The notes below the pieces were generated by a model. The model ran no database searches, was not told the DNA's origin, and saw only the letters and a program-made list of their open reading frames with translations. 64,000 nt of DNA from contig NZ_JAIQDG010000015.1 in the NCBI RefSeq assembly GCF_020037125.1, positions 124,001 to 188,000 of the forward strand, written 5' to 3'. Within the stretch, counting starts at the first letter, position 1, and every line of letters starts with the position of its first letter. Made by a program: the position numbers and the translations under genes. Shown in pieces: positions 17,912 to 27,258 of this stretch. This stretch comes from Myxococcus sp. RHSTA-1-4 (lineage in GTDB: Bacteria > Myxococcota > Myxococcia > Myxococcales > Myxococcaceae).

Positions 17912-18892
17912 ATGACCATGGCCTCCACGCTCAGCCCCACGCAGCTCGCCGTCACCCTGTCCGCCATCTCCTACCTGGGACAACCCGACACCAACTCCCA
18001 GCGCTTCACGGTGATGAACCAGGCCATGGCGGCCACGGTGGGAAATGATTGGACGATTGTCTGGGGCCCGGCGACGCAGGGCGAGGACCTCGTCTACGTC
18101 GCCTCCAACGGAGCGGGCCAGTACGCGGTGGTGGTGCGGGGCACCCTCTTCGACCGCATCGAGGACGTCATCCAGGACGTGCGCATCGGGCAGCAGGTGG
18201 CACTGCCCTTCACCGCCCCCTCCTCGTTCTCCAAGGCGCTGGTGTCCAAGGGCGTCCAGGAGGTCTGGACCAACATCAACAACATGGTCTCCTCGGTGCC
18301 GGGCTCGGGCTCCGGCTCGCTGCTGTCCTTCCTGCAAGGCCTGACGGGCTCCCCGAGCCTGCTCGTCACCGGGCACAGTCTCGGAGGGCAGATGGCCTCC
18401 GTGGCCGCGGTCTGGCTCCAGAGCGCGCTGACGAATGTCTCTTCCGTCCTGCCCATCACCTTCGCGGCGCCCACGGCGGGCAACCCGGACTTCGCCTCGG
18501 CCTACGACTCCCTCTTCGATGCCGCCGGTGCCATGCGCTACTACAACACGCTGGACGTGGTCCCCGACCTGTGGACGGTGGACGGCCTGACCTCCATCAA
18601 GTCGGACTACGCCGGAGGCCCGAAGGCGGGGCTGGTGGTGAAGACCTCCGTCGACCTCGCCCTGCACACCCTTTCGAAGAACAACCTGACGTACACACAG
18701 CCGAGCGCCAGCACGAGCCTCTCCGGTCAGCTCTACTCCGCCAGCGGGCTCGGCGCGTTCGAGACCGAGGTCAACGACCAGCACCGGGCGCTCTACTACA
18801 TGTTCCTGCTGGGCATTCCGCTCGAGACCATCAACCAGCTCGACGCGGAGTGGGCCCCGCCGTCCCAGGTCGCGACCCGGTCGGTCGGCTGA
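17912..18892 (+). CDS. Class 3 lipase family protein
   Basis: A 326-residue serine lipase of the fungal-type class 3 family. The nucleophile elbow is GHSLGG with Ser156, preceded by SPSLLVTGHS and followed by an Ala/Val-rich helix. The catalytic Asp is probably in NTLDVVPDLW, and the His near the C-terminus in NDQHRALYYMF. There is no obvious N-terminal signal peptide, so it may stay in the cytoplasm or be exported by another route. Two in-frame ATGs lie two codons apart behind GAAAGGA; the first was taken. It converges on clpB, separated by a strong hairpin. Confidence 0.82.
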   Translation: MTMASTLSPTQLAVTLSAISYLGQPDTNSQRFTVMNQAMAATVGNDWTIVWGPATQGEDLVYVASNGAGQYAVVVRGTLFDRIEDVIQDVRIGQQVALPFTAPSSFSKALVSKGVQEVWTNINNMVSSVPGSGSGSLLSFLQGLTGSPSLLVTGHSLGGQMASVAAVWLQSALTNVSSVLPITFAAPTAGNPDFASAYDSLFDAAGAMRYYNTLDVVPDLWTVDGLTSIKSDYAGGPKAGLVVKTSVDLALHTLSKNNLTYTQPSASTSLSGQLYSASGLGAFETEVNDQHRALYYMFLLGIPLETINQLDAEWAPPSQVATRSVG

Positions 18893-18921
18893 GGGGGTTG
18901 TCCGAAGCCATGTGGAAAGGC

Positions 18922-18958
18922 GAAGGGCCCGGAACCGCCGAGCGATTCCGAGCCCTTC
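18922..18958. terminator. Bidirectional hairpin between lipase and clpB
   Basis: GAAGGGCCCGGAA / TTCCGAGCCCTTC forms a stem of 13 positions with an 11-nt loop between two convergent genes. On the minus strand the odd position is a U-G wobble and GCCTTTCC follows, so it could serve clpB as well as the lipase gene. Confidence 0.65.
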
Positions 18959-18982
18959 ATCCACCGCGAACCCGAGGCGCCG

Positions 18983-21607
18983 TTACGCCGTGCGCCTCAC
19001 GTTCTTCTGCGCATCCACCAGCACCTTGGCGAACGTGAGCCCGTCGGGGCCCGCGTCGGCCTGGATGTTGTCGCCCGGCACGAACTCGCCGCCCAGCACC
19101 TTGATGGCCAGCGGGTCCAGCAGGTACTTCTGTACCGCGCGCTTCAGGGGCCGCGCGCCGTACGTCGGGTCGTAGCCGCGCTCCGCGAGGAAGTCGCGCG
19201 CCTTGTCCGTCAGCTCCAGCGTCAGCCGCTTGTCGGCGAGCAGCTTCGACAGCCTTCCGAGCTGCAGGTCGACGATGCGGTAGATGTCCTTCTTCCGCAG
19301 CGGCTCGAAGATGACGATTTCATCCACGCGGTTGAGGAACTCCGGCCGGAAGTGGCCACGCAGCGCTTCCATCACCTCGCCGCGAGTCCGCTCGTCCAGC
19401 TCGTCCTTCCCGGCCATGCCGGACTGGATGTCCGCCGAGCCCAGGTTGGACGTCATGATGAGCACCGTGTTCTTGAAGTCCACGGTGCGGCCCTGGCTGT
19501 CCGTCAGCCGTCCCTCGTCCAGAATCTGGAGGAGGATGTTGAACACGTCATGGTGCGCCTTCTCGATTTCGTCGAAGAGCACCACCGTGTACGGCCGCCG
19601 GCGCACCGCCTCGGTGAGCTGGCCGCCCTCCTCGTAGCCGACGTACCCCGGAGGCGCGCCCACCAGCCGGGACACGGCGTGCTTCTCCATGTACTCGGAC
19701 ATGTCGATGCGGACCATGGCCGAGTCGTCGTCGAAGAGGAACTCCGCCAGCGCCTTCGCCGTCTCCGTCTTGCCCACGCCCGTGGGGCCCAGGAAGATGA
19801 AGGAGCCAATCGGCCGGTTCGGGTCCTGCAAGCCGCTGCGCGCGCGGCGCACGGCGTTGGACACGGCCTCGATTGCGCTCCGCTGGCCAATCACCCGCTT
19901 CGCCAGCCGCTCCTCCATGTGGACCAGCTTCTGCACCTCGCCCTCCATCAGCTTGGAGACCGGGATGCCCGTCCACTTGGCCACCACCTCGGCGATGTCT
20001 TCCGCGTCCACCTCCTCCTTGAGGAACTTCTGGTTCTTCTGCAGCTCGGCCAGCTTCTCGTTCTGCGCCTTCAGCTCCTTCTCCAGGGACGGCATCACCC
20101 CGAACTTCAGCTCCGCCGCCTTGTTGAGGTCGCCCTGGCGCTCGGCCGCGGCCTGGTCGTTCTTCGCCTTCTCCAGCTTCTCCTTCAGGTTGCGGATGGC
20201 GCCGATGGCCGTCTTCTCCGCGTCCCAGTGAGCCTTCAGCGCGTTGAACTTCTCACCCAGATTGGCCAGCTCCTTTTCAATCTGGCCCAGACGCTCCTGC
20301 GAGTGCGGGTCCGTCTCCTTGCGCAAGCCCTCCTTTTCAATCTGCAACTGCGTCATCTTCCGGCGGATGTCGTCCAGCTCCGTGGGCATGGAGTCAATCT
20401 CGATGCGCAGGCGGCTGGAGGCCTCGTCGACGAGGTCGATGGCCTTGTCCGGCAGGAAGCGGTCCGCGATGTAGCGGTGGCTGAGCGTGGCGGCGGCCAC
20501 CAGGGCGTTGTCCTGGATGCGCACGCCGTGGTGCACCTCGTAGCGCTCCTTCAGGCCGCGGAGGATGCTGATGGTGTCATGCACGCTGGGCTCGCCCACC
20601 ATGACGGGCTGGAAGCGCCGCTCCAGGGCCGCGTCCTTTTCAATGTGCTTGCGGTACTCGTCCAGCGTGGTGGCGCCGATGCAGTGCAGCTCGCCGCGGG
20701 CCAGCGCCGGCTTGAGCATGTTGCCCGCGTCCATGGCGCCTTCCGCCTTGCCCGCGCCGACGAGCGTGTGGAGCTCGTCGATGAAGAGGATGACCTCACC
20801 GGCCGCGTCCGCGATTTCCTTGAGGACGGCCTTGAGGCGCTCCTCGAACTCGCCGCGGTACTTCGCGCCGGCCACCATGGCGCCCAGGTCCAGGGAGACG
20901 AGCCGCTTGTTCTTCAGGCCCTCGGGCACGTCCCCGTCGACGATGCGGCGCGCGAGCCCCTCGGCGATGGCCGTCTTGCCCACGCCCGGCTCACCGATGA
21001 GCACCGGGTTGTTCTTCGTGCGCCGGCTGAGCACCTGCACGCAGCGGCGGATTTCCTCGTCGCGCCCGATGACGGGGTCCAGCTTGCCGGAGCGGGCCGC
21101 CTCGGTGAGGTCGCGCCCGTACTTCTCCAGCGCCTGGTAGGTGGCCTCGGCGTCCTGGCTCGTGACACGCCCGGAGCCGCGCACCTCCTTGAGGCCCGCC
21201 AGCACGCGCTCGCGCGTCACGCCGGAGGACTTCATCACCTCGCCCACCGCGCCCTTGTCGTGCGTCAGCGCGAGCAGCAGGTGCTCCGAGGAGATGAACT
21301 CGTCCTTGAGGGACTTGGCCTCGTCCTCGGCCTTGTCGAAGGTCTTCAGCAGGCGCTGACCGAGCATCGCGCTCTCGCCGCCCTGCATCCGGGGAAGCTT
21401 CTGCAACGCTTCACCGAGCCGGGCCGCGAACAGCTTCGAGTCCGCGCCAATCTTTCGAAGCAGGGGCTCGACGATGCCGTCCTTCTGGCCCAGCAGTGCT
21501 GCCGCCAGATGCTCCGGCTCGTACTGCGGGTTGTCCGCTCGCCGAGCAAGGGTTTGTCCCTCCTGGATCGCCTCTTGCGCCTTCACTGTGTACTTGTCGA
21601 GTCGCAT
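18983..21607 (-). CDS. clpB: ATP-dependent chaperone ClpB
   Basis: An 874-residue ClpB, a hexameric AAA+ disaggregase that works with DnaK to rescue proteins after heat stress. The N-domain starts [15 protein letters not shown]. Nucleotide-binding domain 1 has Walker [16 protein letters not shown] near residue 205, then comes the long coiled-coil middle domain ([20 protein letters not shown] region) that separates ClpB from ClpA and ClpC. Domain 2 has Walker [15 protein letters not shown] near residue 605 and Walker [14 protein letters not shown]. It is full length with no broken motif. The leader contains CTTGAAA, resembling a heat-shock -35, but no matching -10. Confidence 0.97.
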   Translation of the reverse strand: MRLDKYTVKAQEAIQEGQTLARRADNPQYEPEHLAAALLGQKDGIVEPLLRKIGADSKLFAARLGEALQKLPRMQGGESAMLGQRLLKTFDKAEDEAKSLKDEFISSEHLLLALTHDKGAVGEVMKSSGVTRERVLAGLKEVRGSGRVTSQDAEATYQALEKYGRDLTEAARSGKLDPVIGRDEEIRRCVQVLSRRTKNNPVLIGEPGVGKTAIAEGLARRIVDGDVPEGLKNKRLVSLDLGAMVAGAKYRGEFEERLKAVLKEIADAAGEVILFIDELHTLVGAGKAEGAMDAGNMLKPALARGELHCIGATTLDEYRKHIEKDAALERRFQPVMVGEPSVHDTISILRGLKERYEVHHGVRIQDNALVAAATLSHRYIADRFLPDKAIDLVDEASSRLRIEIDSMPTELDDIRRKMTQLQIEKEGLRKETDPHSQERLGQIEKELANLGEKFNALKAHWDAEKTAIGAIRNLKEKLEKAKNDQAAAERQGDLNKAAELKFGVMPSLEKELKAQNEKLAELQKNQKFLKEEVDAEDIAEVVAKWTGIPVSKLMEGEVQKLVHMEERLAKRVIGQRSAIEAVSNAVRRARSGLQDPNRPIGSFIFLGPTGVGKTETAKALAEFLFDDDSAMVRIDMSEYMEKHAVSRLVGAPPGYVGYEEGGQLTEAVRRRPYTVVLFDEIEKAHHDVFNILLQILDEGRLTDSQGRTVDFKNTVLIMTSNLGSADIQSGMAGKDELDERTRGEVMEALRGHFRPEFLNRVDEIVIFEPLRKKDIYRIVDLQLGRLSKLLADKRLTLELTDKARDFLAERGYDPTYGARPLKRAVQKYLLDPLAIKVLGGEFVPGDNIQADAGPDGLTFAKVLVDAQKNVRRTA

Positions 21608-21697
21608 GCCTTGAACGTAAGAGTCGGACCCCCCTTGGCAAGTTGGCGCGGCGCGTCGGCGTGTCCGCCTGCCATGGAATACTTTGAACTCCTGGTA

Positions 21698-21727
21698 GCA
21701 ACCGGCTTTTCAAGGAGCCGGAGTTGC
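21698..21727. promoter_or_regulatory. Inverted repeat upstream of clpB
   Basis: GCAACCGGCT and AGCCGGAGTTGC form a 10-bp stem with a 2-nt bulge and an 8-nt loop, about 90-120 bp upstream of the clpB start and in front of the divergent gene. It is not a CIRCE element. It could be an operator or a leader hairpin. Confidence 0.35.
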
Positions 21728-21895
21728 CACGGGGCGGCCGGCCCGGTATAGGCGGCGCCCATCCTCGGGGGGCTGAACCTGGAAGCACACGGCGGTTATC
21801 TCGTACGACTCGAAAGCCTTGGCGGGCTGGAGCTGCTCCGGCTGGCGCGTGAGGCGCTGGCGCTGGATGGCGCGGCCGGCGCCACGGGCCTGCAG

Positions 21896-22369
21896 GTGAC
21901 GGTGAACCGGCGCCGCAAGGTGGTGCGCCTGGCGTACGTGGGGCCCTTCACCGCCGGCCGGCAGGGCGCGCACTGGTACGCGGCCCACCACGCGCTGCCG
22001 AGGCTCCTGTCCCGCGAGGCCAACGTCACGGTGCACGCCTACGTGTATGACCCGGACGAGGGCGAAGAGGTCATCGCCTACGGAAACGGCCGGCGCGTGG
22101 GCGGCGAGCGGGTGGTGTACGAGGACGTGGAGCTGCCCGGGCGCGTGGAGGACGTGGACGACGCCGCCTTCGCGCGCATGCAGGAGCGCTGGCCCGTGGG
22201 CCACCTGGCCTATGTGTTCGGCCTGTCGCGCAAGGAGTTGCTGCGGCTGCCGCTGGCGACCCCGAAGCTCGTGCTGGCGCTGGAGGGCGGGGAAGGGGAC
22301 AGCGCCGAGGCGCTGGAGGGGCTGCTGCCGGGAGCCCAGGGCGCCCAGCCGGTGCCGGACGCCCGCTGA
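21896..22369 (+). CDS. Conserved-looking hypothetical protein, start uncertain
   Basis: A protein of at least 157 residues with no domain I recognise. It begins with a basic stretch VTVNRRRKVVRLAYVGPFTAGRQGAHWYA and is followed by mixed alpha/beta sequence and an acidic C-terminus. The start is uncertain: the frame is open back to about 21751, and codons from about 21818 have the high third-position GC of real genes, yet no ATG, GTG or TTG occurs there. A CTG or ATC start would add about 25-45 residues, including a helix ELLRLAREALALDG. It lies divergent from clpB and convergent with the following operon. Confidence 0.55.
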   Translation: MTVNRRRKVVRLAYVGPFTAGRQGAHWYAAHHALPRLLSREANVTVHAYVYDPDEGEEVIAYGNGRRVGGERVVYEDVELPGRVEDVDDAAFARMQERWPVGHLAYVFGLSRKELLRLPLATPKLVLALEGGEGDSAEALEGLLPGAQGAQPVPDAR

Positions 22370-22394
22370 AGGGCGTCCCCGTGTCCCGAAGCGG

Positions 22395-23048
22395 CTACTC
22401 CTCGGGAGGGCCGTCGTGGGCGGTGATGACCTCGCGGACGGACGCGCTGCGGAAGTACTGGCCGAGCAGGGCGAAGGTGCCCGCCACCAGGGCCGTGCCG
22501 AGGACGGACATCCCCACGGCCATGGACGGCATCGCGGAGCGCACCATCTCCGCGGCCACCGGGTCCTGCCCCTGGGCGAGCGGGAGCTGGCCCATGGACT
22601 CCGCCATCACCTGACCGACGCGGCGTAGCACCACGGCGGACTGGGCCCCGTCAATCGTGCGCAGCACGGCCACGGTGATGGCGGCCCGGCCGAGCATCCT
22701 CCTCATGCCGTCCCGTGGCAGGCCGTCCGGGCGGAGCATGCGCCCGGCCGCCACGAAGACGAAGGCGCAGGCCACGGAGAGCACGCCCATCAGCAGGGTG
22801 CGCGGCTCGCGCATGGGCTCCAGGGCGGAGTACTGCGCCCTCACCACCTTGGGGAAGAAGTCCTCGTCTCCCATCCAGGCGGGGTACTTCGCCTCCAGCT
22901 CGTGCTCCCGGGCTTCATAGAAGCGGGCGAGCGTGGTGGCCTCATTCAGGGCCACCCAGCCGGTGAAGGCCGACATCACCAGGCACAGCATGGCGGCGAA
23001 GCGGATGCCCCGGGGCAGGCCGCTCGAGCGGGAAGCAGACACCGTCAC
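22395..23048 (-). CDS. Hypothetical multi-pass membrane protein
   Basis: A 217-residue membrane protein that I do not recognise. Four hydrophobic segments are visible: about residues 15-35, 85-103, 120-140 and 172-195. A charged region between the first two contains YPAWMGDEDFFPKVVRAQYSALEP, probably on one face of the membrane. Its GTG start overlaps the stop of the DUF1844 gene by 4 bp (GTGA), so it is the last of a tightly coupled three-gene operon. Confidence 0.7.
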   Translation of the reverse strand: MTVSASRSSGLPRGIRFAAMLCLVMSAFTGWVALNEATTLARFYEAREHELEAKYPAWMGDEDFFPKVVRAQYSALEPMREPRTLLMGVLSVACAFVFVAAGRMLRPDGLPRDGMRRMLGRAAITVAVLRTIDGAQSAVVLRRVGQVMAESMGQLPLAQGQDPVAAEMVRSAMPSMAVGMSVLGTALVAGTFALLGQYFRSASVREVITAHDGPPEE

Positions 23049-23359
23049 CGCTTGCTTGCCTCCACGAAGCGCAGGCGCAGGTCGGTGAGCAGCCCGTCGA
23101 AGAGCTTCTCCTCTTCCACCGTGAGGTTCCCCTTCGTCTTCGCGCGAAGCATGGAGAGCAGGTCCAGGTTCTGCCGGGCCAGCGGCAGGTCCTTCGCCGT
23201 CTGGCCCGTCTCCGGGTTGGGAGCGTCACCGAGGTGGATGAGCACCGCGGTGCCCAGCCCCACGATGAAGGTGCTGAAGGAAATGGACTCCTCGGACGCG
23301 GAGCGCGCTTCCCCCCGCATCACGAAGGTCTCGCCGCGCTTCTCGTCCCCGGAGCTCAT
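23045..23359 (-). CDS. DUF1844 domain protein
   Basis: A 104-residue protein matching DUF1844, with the family pattern SFSTFIVGLGTAVLIHLGDAPNP, DLPLARQNLDLLSMLRAKTKGNLT and EEEKLFDGLLTDLRLRFVEA. The first block is a possible membrane-associated helix. Genes of this family are common in delta-proteobacteria and often lie near housekeeping or envelope genes, but their role is not known. It overlaps its neighbours by 4 bp on both sides. Confidence 0.8.
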   Translation of the reverse strand: MSSGDEKRGETFVMRGEARSASEESISFSTFIVGLGTAVLIHLGDAPNPETGQTAKDLPLARQNLDLLSMLRAKTKGNLTVEEEKLFDGLLTDLRLRFVEASKR

Positions 23360-23610
23360 GCGGAGGCGGCTCCCTCGTCGCTCTCGTCCTCGCCGCCCTC
23401 GTCCTCTTCGTCGTCGATGTCGTCCTCGTCATCCTCGAAGTCGTCCTGGACGTCGTCGAGCATCAGCGTCTCCACGGGGACGGACTTCTCCGCCACGTCG
23501 GGCAGGCCCTTGAGGTGGCGCTCGTACGCCTTCTCGTCGAGCTGGCCGGAGCGCAGGTACCGGTCCGCGGTGCGCTTGTCGAGGTACTTCGGGTCCGCCG
23601 TATCCGCCAT
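23356..23610 (-). CDS. Small acidic-tailed protein
   Basis: An 84-residue protein, the first gene of the three-gene operon. The N-terminal half (YLDKRTADRYLRSGQLDEKAYERHLKGLPD) looks like two short helices. From about residue 50 the chain is almost wholly Asp/Glu with a few Gly, giving a strongly acidic and probably disordered tail. The ATG is chosen because GAGG lies 8 nt upstream; an in-frame TTG two codons earlier is too close to that site. The acidic tail could bind basic proteins or nucleic-acid-binding partners (inference). Confidence 0.7.
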   Translation of the reverse strand: MADTADPKYLDKRTADRYLRSGQLDEKAYERHLKGLPDVAEKSVPVETLMLDDVQDDFEDDEDDIDDEEDEGGEDESDEGAASA

Positions 23611-23702
23611 GTTCAAATCCTCAGAATTGCTTGGAAATTAGCGCGCCACCTTATAGCAGGGAGGGCGCCTGTCAACGCCGCCGTCCACGCTGCCTGGTGC
23701 CG

Positions 23703-24359
23703 ATGAACGCCCCGCCCCGCCCCGTGCTTCCCCGTGGTCCCTATCTGCTGTGCGACGACACCGTCCTCCCGGATGTCCCACTGGTGGACAAGGCGGCGCG
23801 GCTGGTGGCGGGTGGGGCCCGGGTGGTGCAGCTGCGCATGAAGCGCACCCCGCCCCGGGCCGCGCTGGCCGCCGCGCGCGAGGTGGCCGCCCTGTGCCGG
23901 CGCGCGGGGGCCCTGTGCCTGGTGAACGACCGGGTGGACCTGGCGCTGCTGGCGGGCGCGGACGGCGTACATGTGGGTGACGAGGACCTGCCGCCGGAGG
24001 CCGCGCGCGAGCTGCTGGGGCCCGGCCGGCTGGTGGGCGTCACGGCGCGGGGCGTGGAGGGGGCGAGGGCGGCGCTGGCGGCGGGGGCGGACTACGTGGG
24101 GGTGGGGCCCGTTTTCGGCACCACGACGAAGCAGGTGCCCGCGCCGGTGCTGGGCCTGGAGGCCTTCGCGGCGGTGGTGCGGGACAGCCCGCTGCCGGTG
24201 GTGGGCATTGGCGGCGTGGGGCTGGAGAACATCGCCCGGGTGGCGGCCACCGGTGCGCATGGCGCGGCGGTGGTGTCCGACGCCCTGCTCGCCGGGGATA
24301 TCGCCGAGCGCGTTCGCCAGCTGGTGGCCGCGTTTGAACAGGGCGGGGCGGGGAACTAG
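23703..24359 (+). CDS. thiE: Thiamine phosphate synthase
   Basis: A 218-residue TIM-barrel enzyme that joins HMP-pyrophosphate and thiazole phosphate to make thiamine phosphate. Family blocks are ARVVQLRMKR, LCLVNDRVDLALLAGADGVHVGDEDLP, LVGVTARGVEGARAALAAGADYVGVGPVFGTTTK and VVGIGGVGLENIARVAATGAHGAAVVS. It leads a plus-strand group with a glutamine amidotransferase-like gene and thiD, so it is probably cotranscribed with them. No TPP riboswitch (THI-box) is recognisable in the 90-bp leader. Confidence 0.93.
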   Translation: MNAPPRPVLPRGPYLLCDDTVLPDVPLVDKAARLVAGGARVVQLRMKRTPPRAALAAAREVAALCRRAGALCLVNDRVDLALLAGADGVHVGDEDLPPEAARELLGPGRLVGVTARGVEGARAALAAGADYVGVGPVFGTTTKQVPAPVLGLEAFAAVVRDSPLPVVGIGGVGLENIARVAATGAHGAAVVSDALLAGDIAERVRQLVAAFEQGGAGN

Positions 24360-24379
24360 CCTCCGCGGCCGGGAAATCC

Positions 24380-25144
24380 ATGAACAACCATCCGCGACAC
24401 CACGGGCCGCCGCCGCGCCGCCCCAACATCGGCATCACCCCGGACTGGAGTCAGCCCGAGGACCAGGCCTTCGCCCGCTACGAGCTGAAGGTGCCCTACG
24501 CGGAGGCGGTGCTGCGCGCGGGGGCGCTGCCCTTCGTGCTGCCGTACTCGGACGACCCGACGTGCGTGGAGGCGTACCTGGACCGCGTCTCCGGAGTGCT
24601 CGTCACCGGCGGCGCCTTCGACATCCCCCCGGAGGTGTACGGGGAGCCGGCGCGCGAGGGCCTGGGCACGCTGAAGGAGGGCCGCACCGCGTTCGAGGCG
24701 GCCCTGATGCGCGGCGCGCTCAAGCGCAACATGCCCGTGCTGGGCATCTGCGGCGGCATGCAGTTGCTCAACGTCATCCTGGGCGGCACGCTGTTCCAGG
24801 ACATCAGCCGCGAGGTGCAGGGCGCCCGCGAGCACGAGCAGAAGCATGACCGCACCCAGCCCCAGCACCCGGTGGACGTGAAGAGCGGCACGCTGCTGGC
24901 GGAGGCGGTGGGGCACGGCCAGCTCATGGTCAACTCCACGCACCACCAGTCGGTGCGGCTGGCCGGCAAGGACGTCACGGTGTGCGCGGTGGCGCCGGAC
25001 GGCGTGGTGGAGGCCATCGAGTCCACCGTCCACGCCTTCGCGGTGGGCGTGCAGTGGCACCCGGAGTACATGGCCACCACCATTCCCGTGCACAACGGCC
25101 TGTACAAGTCCTTCGTACAGAAGGCGCGCGAGCACCGGCGTTGA
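24380..25144 (+). CDS. Class I glutamine amidotransferase-like hydrolase (PuuD type)
   Basis: A 254-residue protein of the gamma-glutamyl-GABA hydrolase family. The catalytic Cys is in LGICGGMQLLNV and the His and Glu in GVQWHPEYM, with YGEP and HHQSVRLAG around the active site, so it should be active as a gamma-glutamyl or glutamine-type hydrolase. It sits between thiE and thiD, starts 20 bp after thiE and overlaps thiD by 4 bp. Polyamine genes are absent. The location hints at a role in thiamine-related or salvage metabolism, but that is inference. Confidence 0.85.
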   Translation: MNNHPRHHGPPPRRPNIGITPDWSQPEDQAFARYELKVPYAEAVLRAGALPFVLPYSDDPTCVEAYLDRVSGVLVTGGAFDIPPEVYGEPAREGLGTLKEGRTAFEAALMRGALKRNMPVLGICGGMQLLNVILGGTLFQDISREVQGAREHEQKHDRTQPQHPVDVKSGTLLAEAVGHGQLMVNSTHHQSVRLAGKDVTVCAVAPDGVVEAIESTVHAFAVGVQWHPEYMATTIPVHNGLYKSFVQKAREHRR

Positions 25145-25875
25145 GTCCCCGCGTCCTCCTGCTGGCCGGGCACGAGCCCACGGGGAGGGCAGGGCTCCTG
25201 GCGGACGTGGCCGCCGTGCTCGCGCGGGGCGGGCAGCCGGTGGCCGTGCCCACCGCGCAGACGGCGCAGGGCACCGCCACCTTCATGTGGCGGGCCGCCG
25301 CGCCGCGCGTGCTGGCCGCGCAGATTGCCGCCGCGCGTGAGCTGGGCCCGCTGCACGCGGTGAAGTGGGGCATGGTGCCCGGGGCCGCGCAGCTCTCCGC
25401 CGCGAGTACGGCGCTGAAGGGCGCGGACGCGTGGTGGGTGGTGGACCCGGTGGTGCGCACCTCCCGGGGCGAGCCGCTGACCCGCCTGTCCGCGCGGGCG
25501 TACCTGGAGCTGGCGGGCCCGCGCGTGGTGCTCACGCCGAACCTGGATGAGGTTGCGTGGCTGCTGCGCCGGCCCGTGCCCCGCACGGTGGCGGAGGCCG
25601 CCGAGGCCGCCGAGGCGCTGGCGCGGTACGGCTTCGGCGCGGTGCTGGTGAAGGGCGGGCACCTTCCGGACGTGGAGGGCCTGGCGGACGTGCTGGCCAC
25701 GCCGGAGCGGGTGCGGGTGCTGCGCGGCGAGTGGCTGGAGCGCGCGCCCGGGCGCCGAGGCACGGGATGCCGGCTGGCGTCCGCACTGGCCACGGAGCTG
25801 GGACGCGGGCGCACGCTGGAGGCCGCGGTGCGCGCGGCTCGCGGACTGGTGGTGCGCTACCTTCGCGCCGGGTAG
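25141..25875 (+). CDS. thiD: Hydroxymethylpyrimidine/phosphomethylpyrimidine kinase
   Basis: A 244-residue ribokinase-fold kinase that phosphorylates HMP and HMP-phosphate for thiamine synthesis. It opens RVLLLAGHEPTGRAGLLADVAAV, a slightly altered form of the usual SDSSGGAGIQAD motif, and has VVDPVVRTSRGEPL, VVLTPNLDEVAWL, FGAVLVKGGHLP and the anion-hole region GRRGTGCRLASALA, where GTGC replaces the family's GTGCT. It starts at TTG inside the upstream gene's last codons (TTGA overlap). Its stop codon abuts that of dnaB on the other strand. Confidence 0.85.
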   Translation: MSPRVLLLAGHEPTGRAGLLADVAAVLARGGQPVAVPTAQTAQGTATFMWRAAAPRVLAAQIAAARELGPLHAVKWGMVPGAAQLSAASTALKGADAWWVVDPVVRTSRGEPLTRLSARAYLELAGPRVVLTPNLDEVAWLLRRPVPRTVAEAAEAAEALARYGFGAVLVKGGHLPDVEGLADVLATPERVRVLRGEWLERAPGRRGTGCRLASALATELGRGRTLEAAVRAARGLVVRYLRAG

Positions 25876-27243
25876 CTACTCGCCGCGGGTGCGGCTCTCG
25901 AAGCGGGTGAACTCCGAGAGGAACACCAGGTCGATGGAGCCGACCGGGCCGTTACGCTGCTTTGCGATGATGAGCTCCACCGGGATGACGGTGCTGGAGG
26001 GCTGGGGCGGGCCGTCCCCGCCGCCTTCTTCCGTCTCCTCACGGTGGATGAACATCACCACGTCGGCGTCCTGCTCGATGGAGCCGGACTCACGCAGGTC
26101 CGACAGCATGGGCTTGCCACCCTTGCGCTCCTCCACCTTACGGTTGAGCTGACTGAGCGCGATGATGGGCACCTCCAGCTCCTTGGCGAGCTGCTTGAGC
26201 GCACGGGAGATTTCCGCGACCTCGAGCTGGCGGCTCTCCACCTTGCCCTTCTGGTGCATGAGCTGGAGGTAGTCGATGACGAGCAGCGACAGGCGCGGGT
26301 CCTTCTGCTTCACACGCCGCGCCTTGGCGCGCAGGTCGAACGGGGACAGACCGCCCGAGTCGTCGATGTAGATGGGGGCGTTGTAGAGCGCGCCCGCCAT
26401 CTCCTGGAACTTCTCCTCGTCGTGAGGCGTGAGCCGGCCGCCGCGCAGCTTCTTCATGTCCACGCGCGCGGTGGAGGCCAGCAGACGCATCAGGAGCTGG
26501 TCGGCGGGCATTTCGAGGCTGAAGATGCCGACGGCCTTGTTCTCCTTCAGCGCCGCGTGCACCGCGATGTTCATCGCGAAGGACGTCTTGCCGATGCCGG
26601 GACGCGCCGCGAGGATGATGAGCTCACCCGCGTGCAGGCCGGTGAGCTGCATGTCCAGGTCGATGTAGCCGGTGGACAGGCCCGTCACGCCCGTGGCCGC
26701 GGCCTTCATCTTGTCGAGCAGGTCGAGCGTCTGCTCCATCAGCTCGCTGACCGGGCGCAGGTCGCCCTCGCGCTTCTTCTCCGCGAGGAGGAACACCTTG
26801 CGCTCGGCCTCGTCGAGCAGCACCTCCAGCTCGCCCGTCTCCGAGCTGGCGAGCTCCTGAATCTCCTTGCCCACGTTGGCCAGGCGCCGGCGGAGGGCCT
26901 GGTCCTTGACGATCTGCGCGTACTGGACGGCGTTGGACGCCAGCGGCACCACCTGGTCCAGCCGCATCAGGTACGCGGGGCCGCCCACGGCGACGAGCTG
27001 CCCCTGCACCTTCAGTTCCTCGGCCAGCGTCAGGTGGTCGACCTGCTTGGACTGGCCGTCCAGCTTGAGCATCGCCGCGAAGATCTGCGCGTGCGCGGGG
27101 CTGGAGAAGTCGTCCGGGTGGACCACCTCGCCCACCGCGGCGATGAGGCTGTTGTCCGCGAGCACGGCGCCCAGCACCGCACGCTCCGCCGCCAGGTCTT
27201 CGTGAACCCGGCGGCCTTCTCTCATGTCGAGGACGTTTTCCAT
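25876..27243 (-). CDS. dnaB: Replicative DNA helicase DnaB
   Basis: A 455-residue hexameric helicase that unwinds DNA at the replication fork. The N-terminal domain begins VHEDLAAERAVLGAVLADNS. The RecA-like domain starts GYIDLDMQLTGLHAGELIILAARPGIGKTSFAMNIA with Walker A near residue 220. Walker B is LSLLVIDYLQLM and the C-terminal blocks SLEMPADQLLMRLL and REETEEGGGDG follow. The acidic glycine loop near residue 410 is longer than usual. Its leader holds a separated inverted repeat (CTACAGGC / GCCTGTAG). Confidence 0.97.
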   Translation of the reverse strand: MENVLDMREGRRVHEDLAAERAVLGAVLADNSLIAAVGEVVHPDDFSSPAHAQIFAAMLKLDGQSKQVDHLTLAEELKVQGQLVAVGGPAYLMRLDQVVPLASNAVQYAQIVKDQALRRRLANVGKEIQELASSETGELEVLLDEAERKVFLLAEKKREGDLRPVSELMEQTLDLLDKMKAAATGVTGLSTGYIDLDMQLTGLHAGELIILAARPGIGKTSFAMNIAVHAALKENKAVGIFSLEMPADQLLMRLLASTARVDMKKLRGGRLTPHDEEKFQEMAGALYNAPIYIDDSGGLSPFDLRAKARRVKQKDPRLSLLVIDYLQLMHQKGKVESRQLEVAEISRALKQLAKELEVPIIALSQLNRKVEERKGGKPMLSDLRESGSIEQDADVVMFIHREETEEGGGDGPPQPSSTVIPVELIIAKQRNGPVGSIDLVFLSEFTRFESRTRGE

Positions 27244-27258
27244 GGCTGCCCGTTCACT

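Noticed and set aside
21608-21700. CIRCE element or full heat-shock promoter for clpB
   Set aside because: Only a CTTGAAA-like -35 was found without a matching -10, and no TTAGCACTC repeat is present.
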